Source of the DNA: Thermithiobacillus plumbiphilus
GTDB taxonomy: Bacteria; Pseudomonadota; Gammaproteobacteria; Acidithiobacillales; Thermithiobacillaceae
DNA length: 64,000 nucleotides
Assembly: GCF_038070005.1 (NCBI RefSeq)
Contig: NZ_JBBPCO010000004.1
Span: 124,001 to 188,000 of the forward strand
Reading direction: 5' to 3'
Below, piece by piece: positions 24,994 to 36,665 of this stretch (positions are counted from its first letter, which is position 1; every line of letters begins with the position of its first letter). Made by a program: the position numbers and the translations under genes. The notes beneath the pieces are model-generated. The model was not told the origin of the DNA. It did not search any database and saw only the letters and a list, made by a program, of their open reading frames with translations.

Positions 24994-25020
24994 TTGGCAC
25001 TCTAGCCATGAGAGTGCTAA
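24994..25020. promoter_or_regulatory. CIRCE operator (HrcA binding site)
   Basis: TTGGCACTC, nine-base spacer, GAGTGCTAA: the CIRCE inverted repeat with one base changed from the TTAGCACTC consensus. It lies six bases before the hrcA ATG, at the expected transcript start, so HrcA should repress its own operon until heat inactivates it. Confidence 0.93.
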
Positions 25021-25026
25021 AGCGCC

Positions 25027-26097
25027 ATGAGTCAGGGCAACAGTTCCATAACCGAGCACCAGCGCGCCTTTGCCCAGGTCGATGAGCGGGCCCGGCACCT
25101 CCTCAAGACCCTGGTGGAGCGCTACATCGTGGAAGGCCAGCCGGTGGGCAGCCGCCAGCTCGCCCGCGATGCCGGCCTGCAGCTCAGTGCCGCAACCGTG
25201 CGCAATGTCATGGCCGATCTGGAGGAGATCGGGCTGGTGGTCTCGCCGCACACCTCGGCCGGCAGGGTGCCGACCCAGCTTGGTTACCGCTTCTTCGTGG
25301 ACATGCTGATCCAGGTGCGGCCCCTCAACGAGAATCGCAGCCAGGCCCTGCTGGAACAGCTCGGTAGCGGGCCGGCCAGTCCGGGGACCGCTGCCCAGGT
25401 GGCCTCGCAGGTGCTGTCGCACCTCACCCGCATGGCCGGTTTCGTCCGGGTGCCCAAGCGTTCCCAGTCGGCCTTCCGGCATATCGATTTCGTCGCGCTG
25501 GGGCAGCAGCGCATCCTGGTGGTGCTGGTCACCCACACGGGGCAGGTGGAAAACCGCATTATTCAGATCGAGCGTCCCCTGTCGCCAGGCGAACTGGTGC
25601 AGGCCGCCAACTATTTCAATGAGCGCTATGCCGGATTGCCGCTCGGCGAGGTGGCCCGGATGCTGCAGGCCGAGTTGCTGCAGGCCCGCAATCAGCTGGA
25701 TTGCATCCTGCGCAGTGCCATGGAGATGGGCCAGGAGGTCCTGAATCTGCGTGATGACGAGGTAGTCATCGACGGTGAGTTCAACCTGCTGGATGCGCCG
25801 GGCCTCGATAACCTGCAACAGTTGCGCGATCTGATGGAGACCGTGCGGCGCGGTGAGGATCTCATCCACCTGCTCGACGAGAGCGCGCGCGCCGACGGCA
25901 TCCGCATCTTCATCGGCGAGGAGTCCGGCTTTGCCTCCATGAGCCAGTTCAGTCTGGTCACGGCGCCCTATCAACTCGATGGCCAAGTCGTGGGCGTGCT
26001 TGGCGTGCTCGGCCCGACCCGCATGCCCTACCAGGACATCATTCCGCTGGTGGATTGCACGGCGCAACTGCTGTCCGGCGCCCTTTCGACGAAATAG
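25027..26097 (+). CDS. hrcA: Heat-inducible repressor HrcA
   Basis: 356 aa. Binds CIRCE and represses chaperone genes. N-terminal winged helix (LKTLVERYIVEGQPVGSRQLAR and ATVRNVMADLEEIGLV), then HTSAGRVPTQLGYRFFVD, the conserved HrcA linker, and the GAF-like body ending in IGEESGF and VGVLGPTRMPYQDI. The ATG directly follows the CIRCE site. Heads the hrcA-grpE-dnaK-dnaJ cluster, with a separate heat-shock promoter before grpE. Confidence 0.96.
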   Translation: MSQGNSSITEHQRAFAQVDERARHLLKTLVERYIVEGQPVGSRQLARDAGLQLSAATVRNVMADLEEIGLVVSPHTSAGRVPTQLGYRFFVDMLIQVRPLNENRSQALLEQLGSGPASPGTAAQVASQVLSHLTRMAGFVRVPKRSQSAFRHIDFVALGQQRILVVLVTHTGQVENRIIQIERPLSPGELVQAANYFNERYAGLPLGEVARMLQAELLQARNQLDCILRSAMEMGQEVLNLRDDEVVIDGEFNLLDAPGLDNLQQLRDLMETVRRGEDLIHLLDESARADGIRIFIGEESGFASMSQFSLVTAPYQLDGQVVGVLGVLGPTRMPYQDIIPLVDCTAQLLSGALSTK

Positions 26098-26099
26098 GA

Positions 26100-26129
26100 C
26101 TTGAAAAGCCGGCACGCCTTCCCCATCTA
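26100..26129 (+). promoter_or_regulatory. Sigma-32 (RpoH) heat-shock promoter before grpE
   Basis: CTTGAAA at 26100-26106 and CCCCATCTA at 26121-26129 with a 14-base spacer, an essentially perfect match to the RpoH consensus. It begins three bases after the hrcA stop and sits 48 bases upstream of the grpE start. Confidence 0.88.
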
Positions 26130-26177
26130 CAGTTCAAACCTGGAAATCGTCACATATCGAGGGAGCAAGGGGCAATC

Positions 26178-26696
26178 ATGACAGACGTCAATGAGACAGC
26201 AGGTCAGGAGCAGATGCCAAACGAGGATGCTGGCAACGCCGCCATCGACTGGGAAGAGAAAGCCCGGGAAAACTGGGAACAGTTTCTGCGCACCCGTGCC
26301 GAACTGGAGAACATCCAGAAGCGCAACCAGCGCCAGCTGGAAGATGCGCACAAGTACGCCATCGAGCGCTTCGCCCGCGAGCTGCTGCCCGTCAGGGACA
26401 GCCTGGAGATGGCCCTGGCTTCCGAGAGCAATGCCGGCAACGCCGAGCAGTTGCGCGAGGGGGTGCAGATGACCCTGAACATGCTGACCCAGGCCTTTGA
26501 GAAATTCGGCATCCAGTTGATCGACCCCGAGGGGGAGCGTTTCGACCCGAACCGCCATCAGGCAATTGCTGCCGTGGAGGATGAGGGTGAGCCCAACCGC
26601 GTGCTGCAGGTGCACCAGAAGGGCTACTCGATCAGTGACCGTCTGTTGCGGCCCGCGATGGTTTCGGTATCCAAGGCGGCTGGCAATCCGGGCTAG
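26178..26696 (+). CDS. grpE: Nucleotide exchange factor GrpE
   Basis: 172 aa. Releases ADP from DnaK. Acidic disordered N-terminus, long coiled coil (RTRAELENIQKRNQRQLEDA) and the C-terminal beta domain with RFDPNRHQAI and VLQVHQKGYSISDRLLRPAMV, the GrpE signature. Start at 26178 behind an AAGGGG site; the longer frame would overlap hrcA. Confidence 0.96.
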   Translation: MTDVNETAGQEQMPNEDAGNAAIDWEEKARENWEQFLRTRAELENIQKRNQRQLEDAHKYAIERFARELLPVRDSLEMALASESNAGNAEQLREGVQMTLNMLTQAFEKFGIQLIDPEGERFDPNRHQAIAAVEDEGEPNRVLQVHQKGYSISDRLLRPAMVSVSKAAGNPG

Positions 26697-26742
26697 GATG
26701 CCATCAAGAGACTAAATTCATAAAATCCTTAAGGAGCAGACA

Positions 26743-28656
26743 ATGGCAAAGATCATCGGCATCGACCTGGGAACCACCAACTCCTGCGTCGCCATCATGG
26801 AAGGCGAGCGGGCGAAAGTCATCGAGAACAGTGAAGGCCGGCGCACCACGCCGTCCATCGTCGCCTTCGGCGAGGATGGCGAGATCCTGGTCGGCGATGC
26901 CGCCAAGCGTCAGGCGGTCACCAATCCGGAAAACACGGTCTACGAGGTCAAGCGCCTGATCGGCCGCAAGTTCGAGGATCCCGAAGTCCAGAAGGACATG
27001 AAGCACGTCTCCTACAAGATCGTGCGCGCCGACAATGGCGATGCCTGGGTGGAGGTGCGCGGCAAGCGCTATTCGCCGCAGGAAATCTCGGCCATGGTCC
27101 TGAAAAAGATGAAGCAGACCGCCGAGGATTACCTGGGCGAAACCGTGAGCGAGGCCGTGATCACGGTGCCGGCCTACTTCAATGATGCCCAGCGACAGGC
27201 CACCAAGGATGCCGGTCGCATCGCCGGTCTGGAGGTCAAGCGCATCATCAACGAGCCGACCGCGGCCAGTCTGGCCTTTGGCGAGGACAAGAGCCCCAAC
27301 GACAGCAAGATCGCCATCTATGACCTGGGCGGTGGCACTTTCGACGTATCCATCATCGAGATCGCCAATGTCGAGGGCGAGCACCAGTTCGAGGTACTCT
27401 CTACAAATGGCGACACCTTCCTTGGCGGCGGCGACTTCGACAGTCGCCTGATCACCTATCTGGCCGACGAGTTCAAGAAGGAGTCCGGCATCGACCTGCG
27501 CAATGACCGTCTGGCCCTGCAGCGCCTGAAGGAAGCGGCGGAAAAGGCCAAGATCGAGCTCTCTTCCAGCCAGCAGACCGATGTCAACCTGCCCTTCATC
27601 ACGGCGGATGCCACCGGACCCAAGCATCTGAACATCAAACTGACCCGCGCCAAGCTGGAGTCGCTGGTGGAGGATCTCATCGAGCGCAGCATGGGCCCCT
27701 GCCGCACCGCCCTGAAGGATGCCGATCTTTCCACCAGCCAGATCACCGACGTGATCCTGGTCGGCGGCCAGACCCGCATGCCCAAGGTGCAGGAGGCGGT
27801 CAAGGATTTCTTCGGCAAGGAGCCGCGCAAGGACGTCAATCCCGACGAGGCGGTGGCCATCGGCGCGGCCATCCAGGGCGCGGTGCTGTCGGGCGAAAAG
27901 CGCGACGTGCTGCTGATGGACGTCACCCCGCTGTCCCTGGGCATCGAGACCCTCGGTGGCGTGATGACCAAGCTGATCGAGAAGAACACCACCATCCCGA
28001 CCCGCAAGTCGCAGGTCTTCTCCACGGCCGATGACAACCAGACGGCGGTGACGGTGCATGTGCTGCAGGGCGAGCGCGAGATGGCGAGCGGCAACAAGTC
28101 CCTGGCCCGTTTCGATCTGACCGACATCCCGCCGGCCCCACGCGGCATGCCGCAGATCGAGGTGACCTTCGACATTGATGCCAACGGCATCCTGCATGTG
28201 TCGGCCAAGGACAAGCAGACCGGCAAGGAGCAATCCATCAAGATCACTTCCAGCTCGGGCCTGTCCGAGGAAGAGATCCAGCGCATGGTCAAGGATGCCG
28301 AGGCCCATGCCGCCGAGGACAAGCGCGCCCGTGAACTGGTGGATGCCCGCAATGAGGCCGATGCCCTGATTCACGCCACGCGCAAGACCCTGAGCGAGCA
28401 GAGCGACAAGGTGCCGGCCGACGAGAAGGCCAAGGTCGAGGAAGAACTCGGCAAGCTGGAAACGGCCATGAAGGGCGACGATCTGGACGCCATCCGCAAT
28501 GCGGTGGCCACCCTGGCCGCAGCCTCGCACCGGCTGTCCGAGCAGGCCGCGCAGGGTGGGGCTCAGCCCCAGGGTGCCGCGGGAACCGGTGGCAAGGCCG
28601 GTGCAGGTGCCGACGATGTGGTCGAAGCCGAGTTCGAGGAGATGGACAAGAAGTAA
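26743..28656 (+). CDS. dnaK: Chaperone DnaK (Hsp70)
   Basis: 637 aa, full length. ATPase domain signatures [25 protein letters not shown] and [15 protein letters not shown]; substrate domain with the [17 protein letters not shown] linker region; helical lid and an acidic tail ending EFEEMDKK, like proteobacterial DnaK. Strong AAGGAG ribosome site. Follows grpE by 46 bases and is probably read from the heat-shock promoter upstream of grpE. Confidence 0.98.
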   Translation: MAKIIGIDLGTTNSCVAIMEGERAKVIENSEGRRTTPSIVAFGEDGEILVGDAAKRQAVTNPENTVYEVKRLIGRKFEDPEVQKDMKHVSYKIVRADNGDAWVEVRGKRYSPQEISAMVLKKMKQTAEDYLGETVSEAVITVPAYFNDAQRQATKDAGRIAGLEVKRIINEPTAASLAFGEDKSPNDSKIAIYDLGGGTFDVSIIEIANVEGEHQFEVLSTNGDTFLGGGDFDSRLITYLADEFKKESGIDLRNDRLALQRLKEAAEKAKIELSSSQQTDVNLPFITADATGPKHLNIKLTRAKLESLVEDLIERSMGPCRTALKDADLSTSQITDVILVGGQTRMPKVQEAVKDFFGKEPRKDVNPDEAVAIGAAIQGAVLSGEKRDVLLMDVTPLSLGIETLGGVMTKLIEKNTTIPTRKSQVFSTADDNQTAVTVHVLQGEREMASGNKSLARFDLTDIPPAPRGMPQIEVTFDIDANGILHVSAKDKQTGKEQSIKITSSSGLSEEEIQRMVKDAEAHAAEDKRARELVDARNEADALIHATRKTLSEQSDKVPADEKAKVEEELGKLETAMKGDDLDAIRNAVATLAAASHRLSEQAAQGGAQPQGAAGTGGKAGAGADDVVEAEFEEMDKK

Positions 28657-28689
28657 TTTCTCGAAACAGGCTGGGGCCAGCCAGAAGCC

Positions 28690-28718
28690 GGGACGGAGGC
28701 TGGCCTCCGTCCCTTTTT
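28690..28718 (+). terminator. Terminator between dnaK and dnaJ
   Basis: GGGACGGAGG, loop CTGG, CCTCCGTCCC, then five T: a perfect 10-bp hairpin. It should end or attenuate the dnaK message, lowering dnaJ output relative to dnaK. Confidence 0.88.
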
Positions 28719-28769
28719 ATTGCAAGAATGTCGATCCAGGCCAGTCTGGCTGCATGATGGAAAGCGGTT

Positions 28770-30706
<1,937 letters not shown>

Positions 30707-30872
30707 CGACTGAGCCCGTATGCCAGGGTAAAGCTATGACCCTTGTCCCTTTGGGCTCTTGGTCGGATTAACGGCCCTGCCAGTTCGCAGCATGCTTAGA
30801 CCATCGAAGAGGGATGTCTGGTCCTGAGGGACCACGGGCCTGGCCCGTTCGTCACGACTAAGAGAGGTCAGC

Positions 30873-31193
30873 ATGGATAGACAGGCCACCGGCGTCCAAC
30901 GCATGGAGCTTCGGAGCAGTCCCCGGAAATGGGCAAAGGTTCAGGTTTACCTGTTTTATAAAGCCTTTCCGGCCAGACAGTGCAAGTTGCAAAATCTCAG
31001 CAGCAATGGGGCCTTCCTGGAAGCCCGCCTGCCCCTGTATGCGGTGAATGCGCCGGTGCAGGTGCTGTTCGTATTGCGCAAGCAGAACGTGATCCGCCTG
31101 TACCGCATCCGTGCCCGCGTGGTCCGGGTGACGGAGGATGGGACGGGCCTGATGTTCTCTCGCCAGGCAAGTCGGTTCGGGCGCCGGGGCTAG
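30873..31193 (+). CDS. PilZ-domain protein
   Basis: 106 aa, single domain. RSSPRKW near the N-terminus and LQNLSSNGAFLEA correspond to the RxxxR and (D/N)xSxxG c-di-GMP binding motifs of PilZ, the second being a close match and the first only partial. A likely c-di-GMP receptor, with the diguanylate cyclase at 16148 as one possible source of ligand. Good ribosome site (AGAGAGG). The 166 bases upstream hold no gene. Confidence 0.75.
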   Translation: MDRQATGVQRMELRSSPRKWAKVQVYLFYKAFPARQCKLQNLSSNGAFLEARLPLYAVNAPVQVLFVLRKQNVIRLYRIRARVVRVTEDGTGLMFSRQASRFGRRG

Positions 31194-31411
31194 CCTGGAC
31201 GCCCGTAATCAGGCGCGGCCCTTATTGCAATAGCCTCGAAACCAGCAAACTGATGAAGCAGGACCGGCTCGGCGCCAGGGCCAGCGGTGCAACATTGGCT
31301 TTGTCGCCGCTATCCTTGACAAAAAACCCTTTTCGAACCACCTTTAGTGCTATACAGCCGTAAAAAAGGCCCCTGCAGGCCGGCGTACGCAACTGCCCGC
31401 GGTAGACCGCA

Positions 31412-32233
31412 GTGACTGGTCGGGTCTGGCATTATCTGAAAGGGCAGGCTTTGAGTTCTTCCTTTGATTTGTCCGGCACGCTGCCGGACATCGTGAACTA
31501 TGCTCTGAGCCTGGATATTTCCGGCAAGCTGCCGATCATCGACGCACACGGAAATGTTGGCTGGCTGCTCTTTGCCGACCGGCGCCTAAGAAATGTCTGG
31601 CTTGGAGACCACTCCGGCGAGGCGGCGCTGCAGGCGCTCGCAACCGGTAGCCAGATCAATTGCAGTTTTGATGCCAAGCCTGGAGAAAGCAGCGGGCCGC
31701 TCTGTCTGGACTACGAGGGCCTGCAGCAGGTCCTGGCGAAGTTGGAGAACTCGGGTAAGCTGGAATCTGCAGCCAGTCTGGAGCGGGAACAGCCTGCGCC
31801 GCCGGCAAGGCCCCAGCGCAACCTGCCGGAAAGTAGTACGCGTTTTCCTCAGGTGCCGACGGATCTTTTTCCCAATGACAAGGATGTCCTGCTTTTCGGG
31901 GTCATCATGGGCGCGCGGGCGCAGGTACACGCGTCCAATCTGCCCGAGGGGCGGGTGCAGAATCCCGCGGCCCTGCTCAAGCAGATCCTGAGGTTCGCGG
32001 TGAATACCCAGGAGATGGCAGGTTTTCTGCCGGCTCCGGACAGCAGCGAGACCAGTCACAAGCTGATCATGGAGATTCCGGGGTATCTGCTCGGGGTGTC
32101 CCAGGAAAAAGACATGCCCTGGACGCTTTTCGTTGTCTGCAGGAAACCTGAATACCTGGGCCATACCTTTCTGCTGGCACGGCTCGACGCCTTGCACCAG
32201 CATGTGCATGTGAATCCGGAGGACCGCTCATGA
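31412..32233 (+). CDS. DUF4388 (PATAN-like) domain protein
   Basis: Up to 273 aa. Residues ~15-80 (FDLSGTLPDIVNYALSLDIS, then GWLLFADRRLRNVWLGDHSG) match the DUF4388/PATAN group found in two-component and gliding/pilus signalling proteins. Residues ~135-265, after a Pro-rich linker, could be a roadblock/LC7-like fold. The start is uncertain: GTG 31412 opens the frame, but TTG 31451 has a better ribosome site (AAAGGG). Its end overlaps a Ras-like GTPase gene (ATGA), the usual pairing of roadblock and MglA-type proteins. Confidence 0.65.
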   Translation: MTGRVWHYLKGQALSSSFDLSGTLPDIVNYALSLDISGKLPIIDAHGNVGWLLFADRRLRNVWLGDHSGEAALQALATGSQINCSFDAKPGESSGPLCLDYEGLQQVLAKLENSGKLESAASLEREQPAPPARPQRNLPESSTRFPQVPTDLFPNDKDVLLFGVIMGARAQVHASNLPEGRVQNPAALLKQILRFAVNTQEMAGFLPAPDSSETSHKLIMEIPGYLLGVSQEKDMPWTLFVVCRKPEYLGHTFLLARLDALHQHVHVNPEDRS

Positions 32234-32808
32234 GCAATCTTGCCGAGGCGGATGTCGCCAGCACGAAGCGGCAGCGCCCGAAAATCGTTTTTACCGGGAC
32301 AGTGGGCGCCGGAAAGACCACGGCACTCAAAGCCATCAGCGATATCGCGCCGGTGACCACGGATGTGCGCGCCTCCGAGGACGAGGTAGCCGCCATCAAG
32401 GACAATACCACGGTGGCGATGGACTATGGCCATCTGGTGCTGGCCAGCGGCGTCAAGGTGGATCTCTACGCCACGCCCGGCCAGGAACGGTTTTCCTTCA
32501 TGTGGGAGATCCTGGGGCGAAACAGCGCGGGTCTGATTTTGTTGTCCGATGCCAGTCGTCCCAATCCCATTGAGGATTTCCGTTTCTTCTGGCAGCGTTT
32601 TCAGCCGATCGTCAAATCAGCGCCCGTCGTCGTCGGGCTGACAAAGACCGACTGCCAGTCTCCCGAGCTGGTGGAAGCCCTGCAGGATCAGATCCGGCGT
32701 GACATCCCCGGCGCCGGTGCCATGGCAGTCGACGCGCGCAACGCCGTTGACATGAAAAAACTCGTCTTTTCCCTGCTGCTTCGCATCGATCCCGCGCTTC
32801 TGCGCTGA
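32230..32808 (+). CDS. Small Ras-like GTPase (MglA/Rup-type)
   Basis: 192 aa. GTP-binding motifs: G1 GTVGAGKTT, G3 DLYATPGQERF and G4 GLTKTD. The catalytic position after the G3 glycine is Gln, as in eukaryotic Ras. Bacterial proteins of this type act as polarity or motility switches with roadblock-type regulators, and the coupled upstream gene fits that. Target process unknown. Stop is one base from the convergent tesA stop. Confidence 0.82.
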   Translation: MSNLAEADVASTKRQRPKIVFTGTVGAGKTTALKAISDIAPVTTDVRASEDEVAAIKDNTTVAMDYGHLVLASGVKVDLYATPGQERFSFMWEILGRNSAGLILLSDASRPNPIEDFRFFWQRFQPIVKSAPVVVGLTKTDCQSPELVEALQDQIRRDIPGAGAMAVDARNAVDMKKLVFSLLLRIDPALLR

Positions 32809-32809
32809 C

Positions 32810-33493
32810 TCATCCCTGTTTCTGCGACTGCCCCGATGCCGACCCGGCAGACTGGATCAGCATCGGTTGTACTGCCTTCCACACCGACTTGACGATGATG
32901 CGTTGACCTGCGGCGTTGGGGTGAATGCCGTCATCAAGATTCAGAGCGAAATTGCCGGCCACGCCCTCCAGCAGGAAGGGCAGGAAAGCGGTCTTGTGCG
33001 CGCGGGCAAGGTCCGGATACATCTGCTGGAACTTCCGGGCATAGGCGGAGCCATAGTTAGGTGGAATGCGCATGCCAACCAGCAGAACCTCGGCCCCGGA
33101 TGCCTTGGACATCTGGATCATGCGTTCCAGATTGTTCTTGGCCTGCGATAATGACAGACCCCGCAAGGCATCGTTGGCGCCCAGTTCCAGAATCACCAGA
33201 CGGGGCTTTTCCCGGGCCAGCAGGGCGGGCAGGCGGGCCAGTCCGCCTGCCGTGGTTTCGCCACTGATGCCGGCATTGATCACGCGATACTTCATGTTCG
33301 CTTGATCAATCTGCTTTTGCAGCAGCGTTGGCCAGGCCTGATCCCGATCCAGACGATAGCCCGCGGTGAGACTGTCGCCGAAAGCAAGAATCACGGGCCG
33401 GGTCTGGGCTTCAGCCGGCAGGCTGAAAAAGGAAAACAAGAAAAAACTCATCAGGACAGGCCAGTGCATGGCAAAATGTCTGTTCAATCTCAT
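32810..33493 (-). CDS. tesA: Periplasmic GDSL esterase/lysophospholipase TesA
   Basis: 227 aa. Signal peptide (LMSFFLFSFFSLPAEA), catalytic Ser in FGDSLTAGY, oxyanion residues in NAGISGETT and LGANDALRG, and the C-terminal Asp-His pair in DGIHPN: a complete SGNH hydrolase. Hydrolyses acyl-CoA, acyl esters and lysophospholipids. Divergent from the ABC ATPase gene with only 11 bases between starts, the conserved tesA-ybbA-ybbP layout. Confidence 0.94.
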   Translation of the reverse strand: MRLNRHFAMHWPVLMSFFLFSFFSLPAEAQTRPVILAFGDSLTAGYRLDRDQAWPTLLQKQIDQANMKYRVINAGISGETTAGGLARLPALLAREKPRLVILELGANDALRGLSLSQAKNNLERMIQMSKASGAEVLLVGMRIPPNYGSAYARKFQQMYPDLARAHKTAFLPFLLEGVAGNFALNLDDGIHPNAAGQRIIVKSVWKAVQPMLIQSAGSASGQSQKQG

Positions 33494-33504
33494 GGAGCAG
33501 CCTT

Positions 33505-34179
33505 TTGACGAAGATATTGGAAGTTCGTCATCTCTCGAAGGTGGTCAGCGAACGTGGTTCTGAGCTGGTTTTGCTGGAGGATATCAATTTTTCGCTGCGG
33601 GCCGGAGAGGTCGCTGCCATACAAGGACCCTCGGGCGCCGGCAAATCCACCCTGCTGGGGTTGCTCGCTGGCTTAGACCTTCCGACTCGCGGACAAGTTT
33701 TGCTGGAAGGCCAGGATATTTTCGCCCTGGATGAAAATGCCCGGGCCAGTCTGCGCGGCCGGCTGATCGGTTTCGTGTTCCAGTCCTTTCAATTGCTTCC
33801 TGCACTTACCGCTCTTGAAAATGTGATGCTGCCGCTGGAACTGGCCAACCGGCCCCAGGCGCGCCTGCGCGCCCGGGACATCCTTGCGCGGGTAGGGCTG
33901 GAGCATCGCCTCGGGCATTATCCTGCGCAGTTGAGCGGCGGCGAGCAACAGCGGGTGGCCGTGGCCCGTGCCTTCGCCATCGAGCCGCCGCTGCTGCTGG
34001 CCGATGAGCCCACCGGTAATCTCGACCAGCAAACCGGCGAGCGGGTCATCGAACTGCTGTTCTCATTGAACGCCGAGCGCCAGACCACGCTGGTGCTGGT
34101 GACCCATGATGCCCATCTGGCTGCGCGTTGCGAGCGCCAGTTGCGAATCGATAACGGGCATTTGCTGGAGCCGACATGA
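33505..34179 (+). CDS. ABC transporter ATPase, YbbA/LolD type
   Basis: 224 aa. Walker A GPSGAGKST, signature LSGGEQQRV, Walker B LLLADEPTGNLD and switch His in VTHD. Belongs to the MacB/LolD ATPase group that works with FtsX-like permeases by mechanotransmission rather than as a classical pore. Starts with TTG; GGAG lies seven bases upstream. Overlaps the permease gene by ATGA. Beside tesA this is the YbbA homologue. Confidence 0.93.
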   Translation: MTKILEVRHLSKVVSERGSELVLLEDINFSLRAGEVAAIQGPSGAGKSTLLGLLAGLDLPTRGQVLLEGQDIFALDENARASLRGRLIGFVFQSFQLLPALTALENVMLPLELANRPQARLRARDILARVGLEHRLGHYPAQLSGGEQQRVAVARAFAIEPPLLLADEPTGNLDQQTGERVIELLFSLNAERQTTLVLVTHDAHLAARCERQLRIDNGHLLEPT

Positions 34180-36665
34180 GTTCGCCTGCCCTCAGCCTGC
34201 GGCTTGCGTTGCGTCAGTTGCGTTCAGGCTGGCGGGATCTGCTCGGCCTGGTGCTGGCGCTGGCCATTGGCGTGGCCGCGCTGGTGGCGGTTTCAGCCTT
34301 TACCGACCGGGTCGCGCGGGGGCTGGCGCGGGACGCGGGTGCGCTGCTCGGGGCGGATCTGGTGTTGAGCGCCGGCCGCCCGCTGGCGCCGGAATTCGCG
34401 GACCGGGCCCGGCAACTTGGCCTGCAGTCGGTCAGGACCGTGGATTTTCCGAGCATGGTGCTTGTCGGGGAGCGTGACCGGCTGACAGAGGTCAAGGCCG
34501 TCAGCCCTGGTTTTCCCCTGCGGGGCCGGCTGCAGGTGCGTGATGCGGCTGGTCGGGCGTTGACGGGCATTCCGGCGCCAGGCACGGTCTGGGTGGAACC
34601 GGATCTGCTGAACCAGTTGCGCCTGTCGCTGGGGGATGGCATTGAACTGGGTGATCGTCGCATGCGTCTGGCAGGTGTCATCATCAATGAGCCCTCGCGC
34701 GGTGGCGGCATATTCACCCTGGGGCCGCGGGTCATGCTGAACCTGCAGGATCTGGCCAGCACCGGGCTGTTGGGGTTCGGTAGCCGTGCCCGCTATCGCC
34801 TGCTGCTTGCCGGCCCGCCGCAGGCGCTGGAAGGCTTCAGGAGCTTCGTCCAGCCACGGCTTGAACGTGACATGCGCCTGGAGGATGTCCAGAGCGCCCG
34901 CCCGGAACTGCGCATCACGCTGTCGCGGGCGCAGAATTTCCTGGGGCTCGCGGCGCTGACCGCCTTGCTGCTCTCCGGCATTGCCATTGCCACGACGGTG
35001 CGTAGCTTTGTGTCTCATCGCCTCGATGCTGTCGCCATCCTGCGCTGTCTGGGGGCCTCGACCGGCTGGATTCTCTCGACCTTCCTGCTGCAGATCCTGT
35101 TGCTGGGCGTGCTGGGCGGGCTGGCTGGCGTGGCGCTGGGTTATCTTTTCCAGGCCGTGCTGCCGCAACTGCTTGCGGGACTGCTGGAGGTCTCGCTGCC
35201 AGTGCCGGGCTTGCGTCCGGGGCTGATCGGGCTGCTGACAGGCCTCGCCAGTGTCATCATCTTTGCCCTGCCGCCCTTGTTGCGCATGCGCCGCGTGCCG
35301 GCCCTGCGTGTGTTGCGGCGTGACCTTGAGAGCAGTGGTCGACTGGATCTGCCGAGCCTGGTCGTGTACAGCCTTTCAGCGACACTGCTGGCTGGATTGG
35401 TGCTCTGGCAGGCCGGCGATCTGCGCCTCGGGCTCTATGTGCTGGCGGGCATGCTGGCCACCTTGCTGCTGCTGGCGATTGCCGGCAGGTTGCTGTTGCG
35501 CCTGATCCTGTCCTTGCGGCTGCTGGGCGGTATTGGGGCGCGTTTCGGACTGGCGAACCTGGCCCGGCCCGGCAACCAGAGTGTGGCGCAGATGCTCGCC
35601 TTCGGGGTTGCCCTGCTGGCGCTGCTGAGCATTTCGGTGGTCCAGCGGGATCTGCTGGCCGCCTGGTCGCATCGGGTGCCTGCGGATGCCCCCAACCGCT
35701 TTGTCATCAATCTGATGCCGGACCAGGTGCGGGCCTTCGGGGATTATTTCCGGGAGCACGACTTGCCCGCGCCCAAGGCCTATCCCATGGTCCGCGCCCG
35801 CCTGATAGCTATCGACGGCAGGCCGGTGAGCCAGATGCATTTCAAGGACCAGCGCGCCGAAGGGCTGGCGAAGCGCGAGTTCAATCTCTCATCAGCGCTC
35901 AGGCCGCAGGCAGACAACGTCATTACTGCCGGGCGCTGGTGGGGACCGCAGGACCGCCAGCGGTTGTGGTTGTCGGTGGAGGAGGGACTGGCCAACACCT
36001 TGGGGCTGCGGCTGGGTGATACCATGACCTACGATGTCGCGGGACAGAGTTTCACGGCGAAGGTGGTGAACCTGCGCCGGGTCAACTGGGACAGCTTCCA
36101 TGTGAACTTCTTCGTGGTGATGCCACCGGGTTATCTGGACCGCATGCCATCCACCTATGTCTCCAGCTTTTATCTGCCACCGGAGAAGGAGAATTTCAGC
36201 GCCGGCCTGGTGGCGCGTTTCCCGAATGCCTCGGTGCTCGATGTCGAGGCCATCGTCCACCAGGTCCAGGACATCCTCGGGCGCGTAAGCCAGGTGGTGG
36301 GCTTCGTGTTTCTGTTTTCGCTGGCGGCGGGTGTGGTGGTGCTGTTTGCAGCGATCCAGTCCAGCCAGTGGCAGCGTCGCCGTGATGCCGCATTGCTGCG
36401 CACCCTGGGGGCGAAGTCGGCTCACCTGCGCCTGGCAAGCTTTACCGAATTTGCTGCCATCGGTTTTGCCTCGGGACTGATCGCAGCACTCGGGGCGACC
36501 CTGCTCACGGCCATCCTGAGCCGTGAGGTCTTTGACCTGCCCTTCAGCCTCAATCCCTGGATCTGGCTGCTCGGGCCTGCGCTCGGCGCGCTGGGCATCG
36601 GCTTGATGGGGCTATGGGCCCTGCGCCGGGTGATTGCCACGCCGCCCCTGCAGATCCTGCGCTAG
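34176..36665 (+). CDS. FtsX-like permease, YbbP type
   Basis: 829 aa. Two FtsX-type modules: an N-terminal helix and large periplasmic domain followed by three helices (residues ~250-390), further hydrophobic stretches near 400-440, then a second periplasmic domain and three helices at the C-terminus ending QILR. Pairs with the preceding ATPase. The YbbAP complex has been linked to removal of hydrophobic molecules from the membrane, with TesA as esterase; that link comes from family work, not this sequence. Confidence 0.9.
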   Translation: MSSPALSLRLALRQLRSGWRDLLGLVLALAIGVAALVAVSAFTDRVARGLARDAGALLGADLVLSAGRPLAPEFADRARQLGLQSVRTVDFPSMVLVGERDRLTEVKAVSPGFPLRGRLQVRDAAGRALTGIPAPGTVWVEPDLLNQLRLSLGDGIELGDRRMRLAGVIINEPSRGGGIFTLGPRVMLNLQDLASTGLLGFGSRARYRLLLAGPPQALEGFRSFVQPRLERDMRLEDVQSARPELRITLSRAQNFLGLAALTALLLSGIAIATTVRSFVSHRLDAVAILRCLGASTGWILSTFLLQILLLGVLGGLAGVALGYLFQAVLPQLLAGLLEVSLPVPGLRPGLIGLLTGLASVIIFALPPLLRMRRVPALRVLRRDLESSGRLDLPSLVVYSLSATLLAGLVLWQAGDLRLGLYVLAGMLATLLLLAIAGRLLLRLILSLRLLGGIGARFGLANLARPGNQSVAQMLAFGVALLALLSISVVQRDLLAAWSHRVPADAPNRFVINLMPDQVRAFGDYFREHDLPAPKAYPMVRARLIAIDGRPVSQMHFKDQRAEGLAKREFNLSSALRPQADNVITAGRWWGPQDRQRLWLSVEEGLANTLGLRLGDTMTYDVAGQSFTAKVVNLRRVNWDSFHVNFFVVMPPGYLDRMPSTYVSSFYLPPEKENFSAGLVARFPNASVLDVEAIVHQVQDILGRVSQVVGFVFLFSLAAGVVVLFAAIQSSQWQRRRDAALLRTLGAKSAHLRLASFTEFAAIGFASGLIAALGATLLTAILSREVFDLPFSLNPWIWLLGPALGALGIGLMGLWALRRVIATPPLQILR

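Noticed and set aside
23572-26115. Long open frames opposite recN, nadK and hrcA
   Set aside because: Antisense shadows of conserved genes; the sense genes have all expected motifs.
26704-28530. Very long minus-strand open frame opposite dnaK (about 600 codons)
   Set aside because: Mirror of the dnaK codon pattern in GC-rich DNA; low-complexity product, no ribosome site, no family.
31194-31411. Promoter before the DUF4388 gene
   Set aside because: TTGACA and TATACA occur but are 29 bases apart, too far for one sigma-70 promoter.
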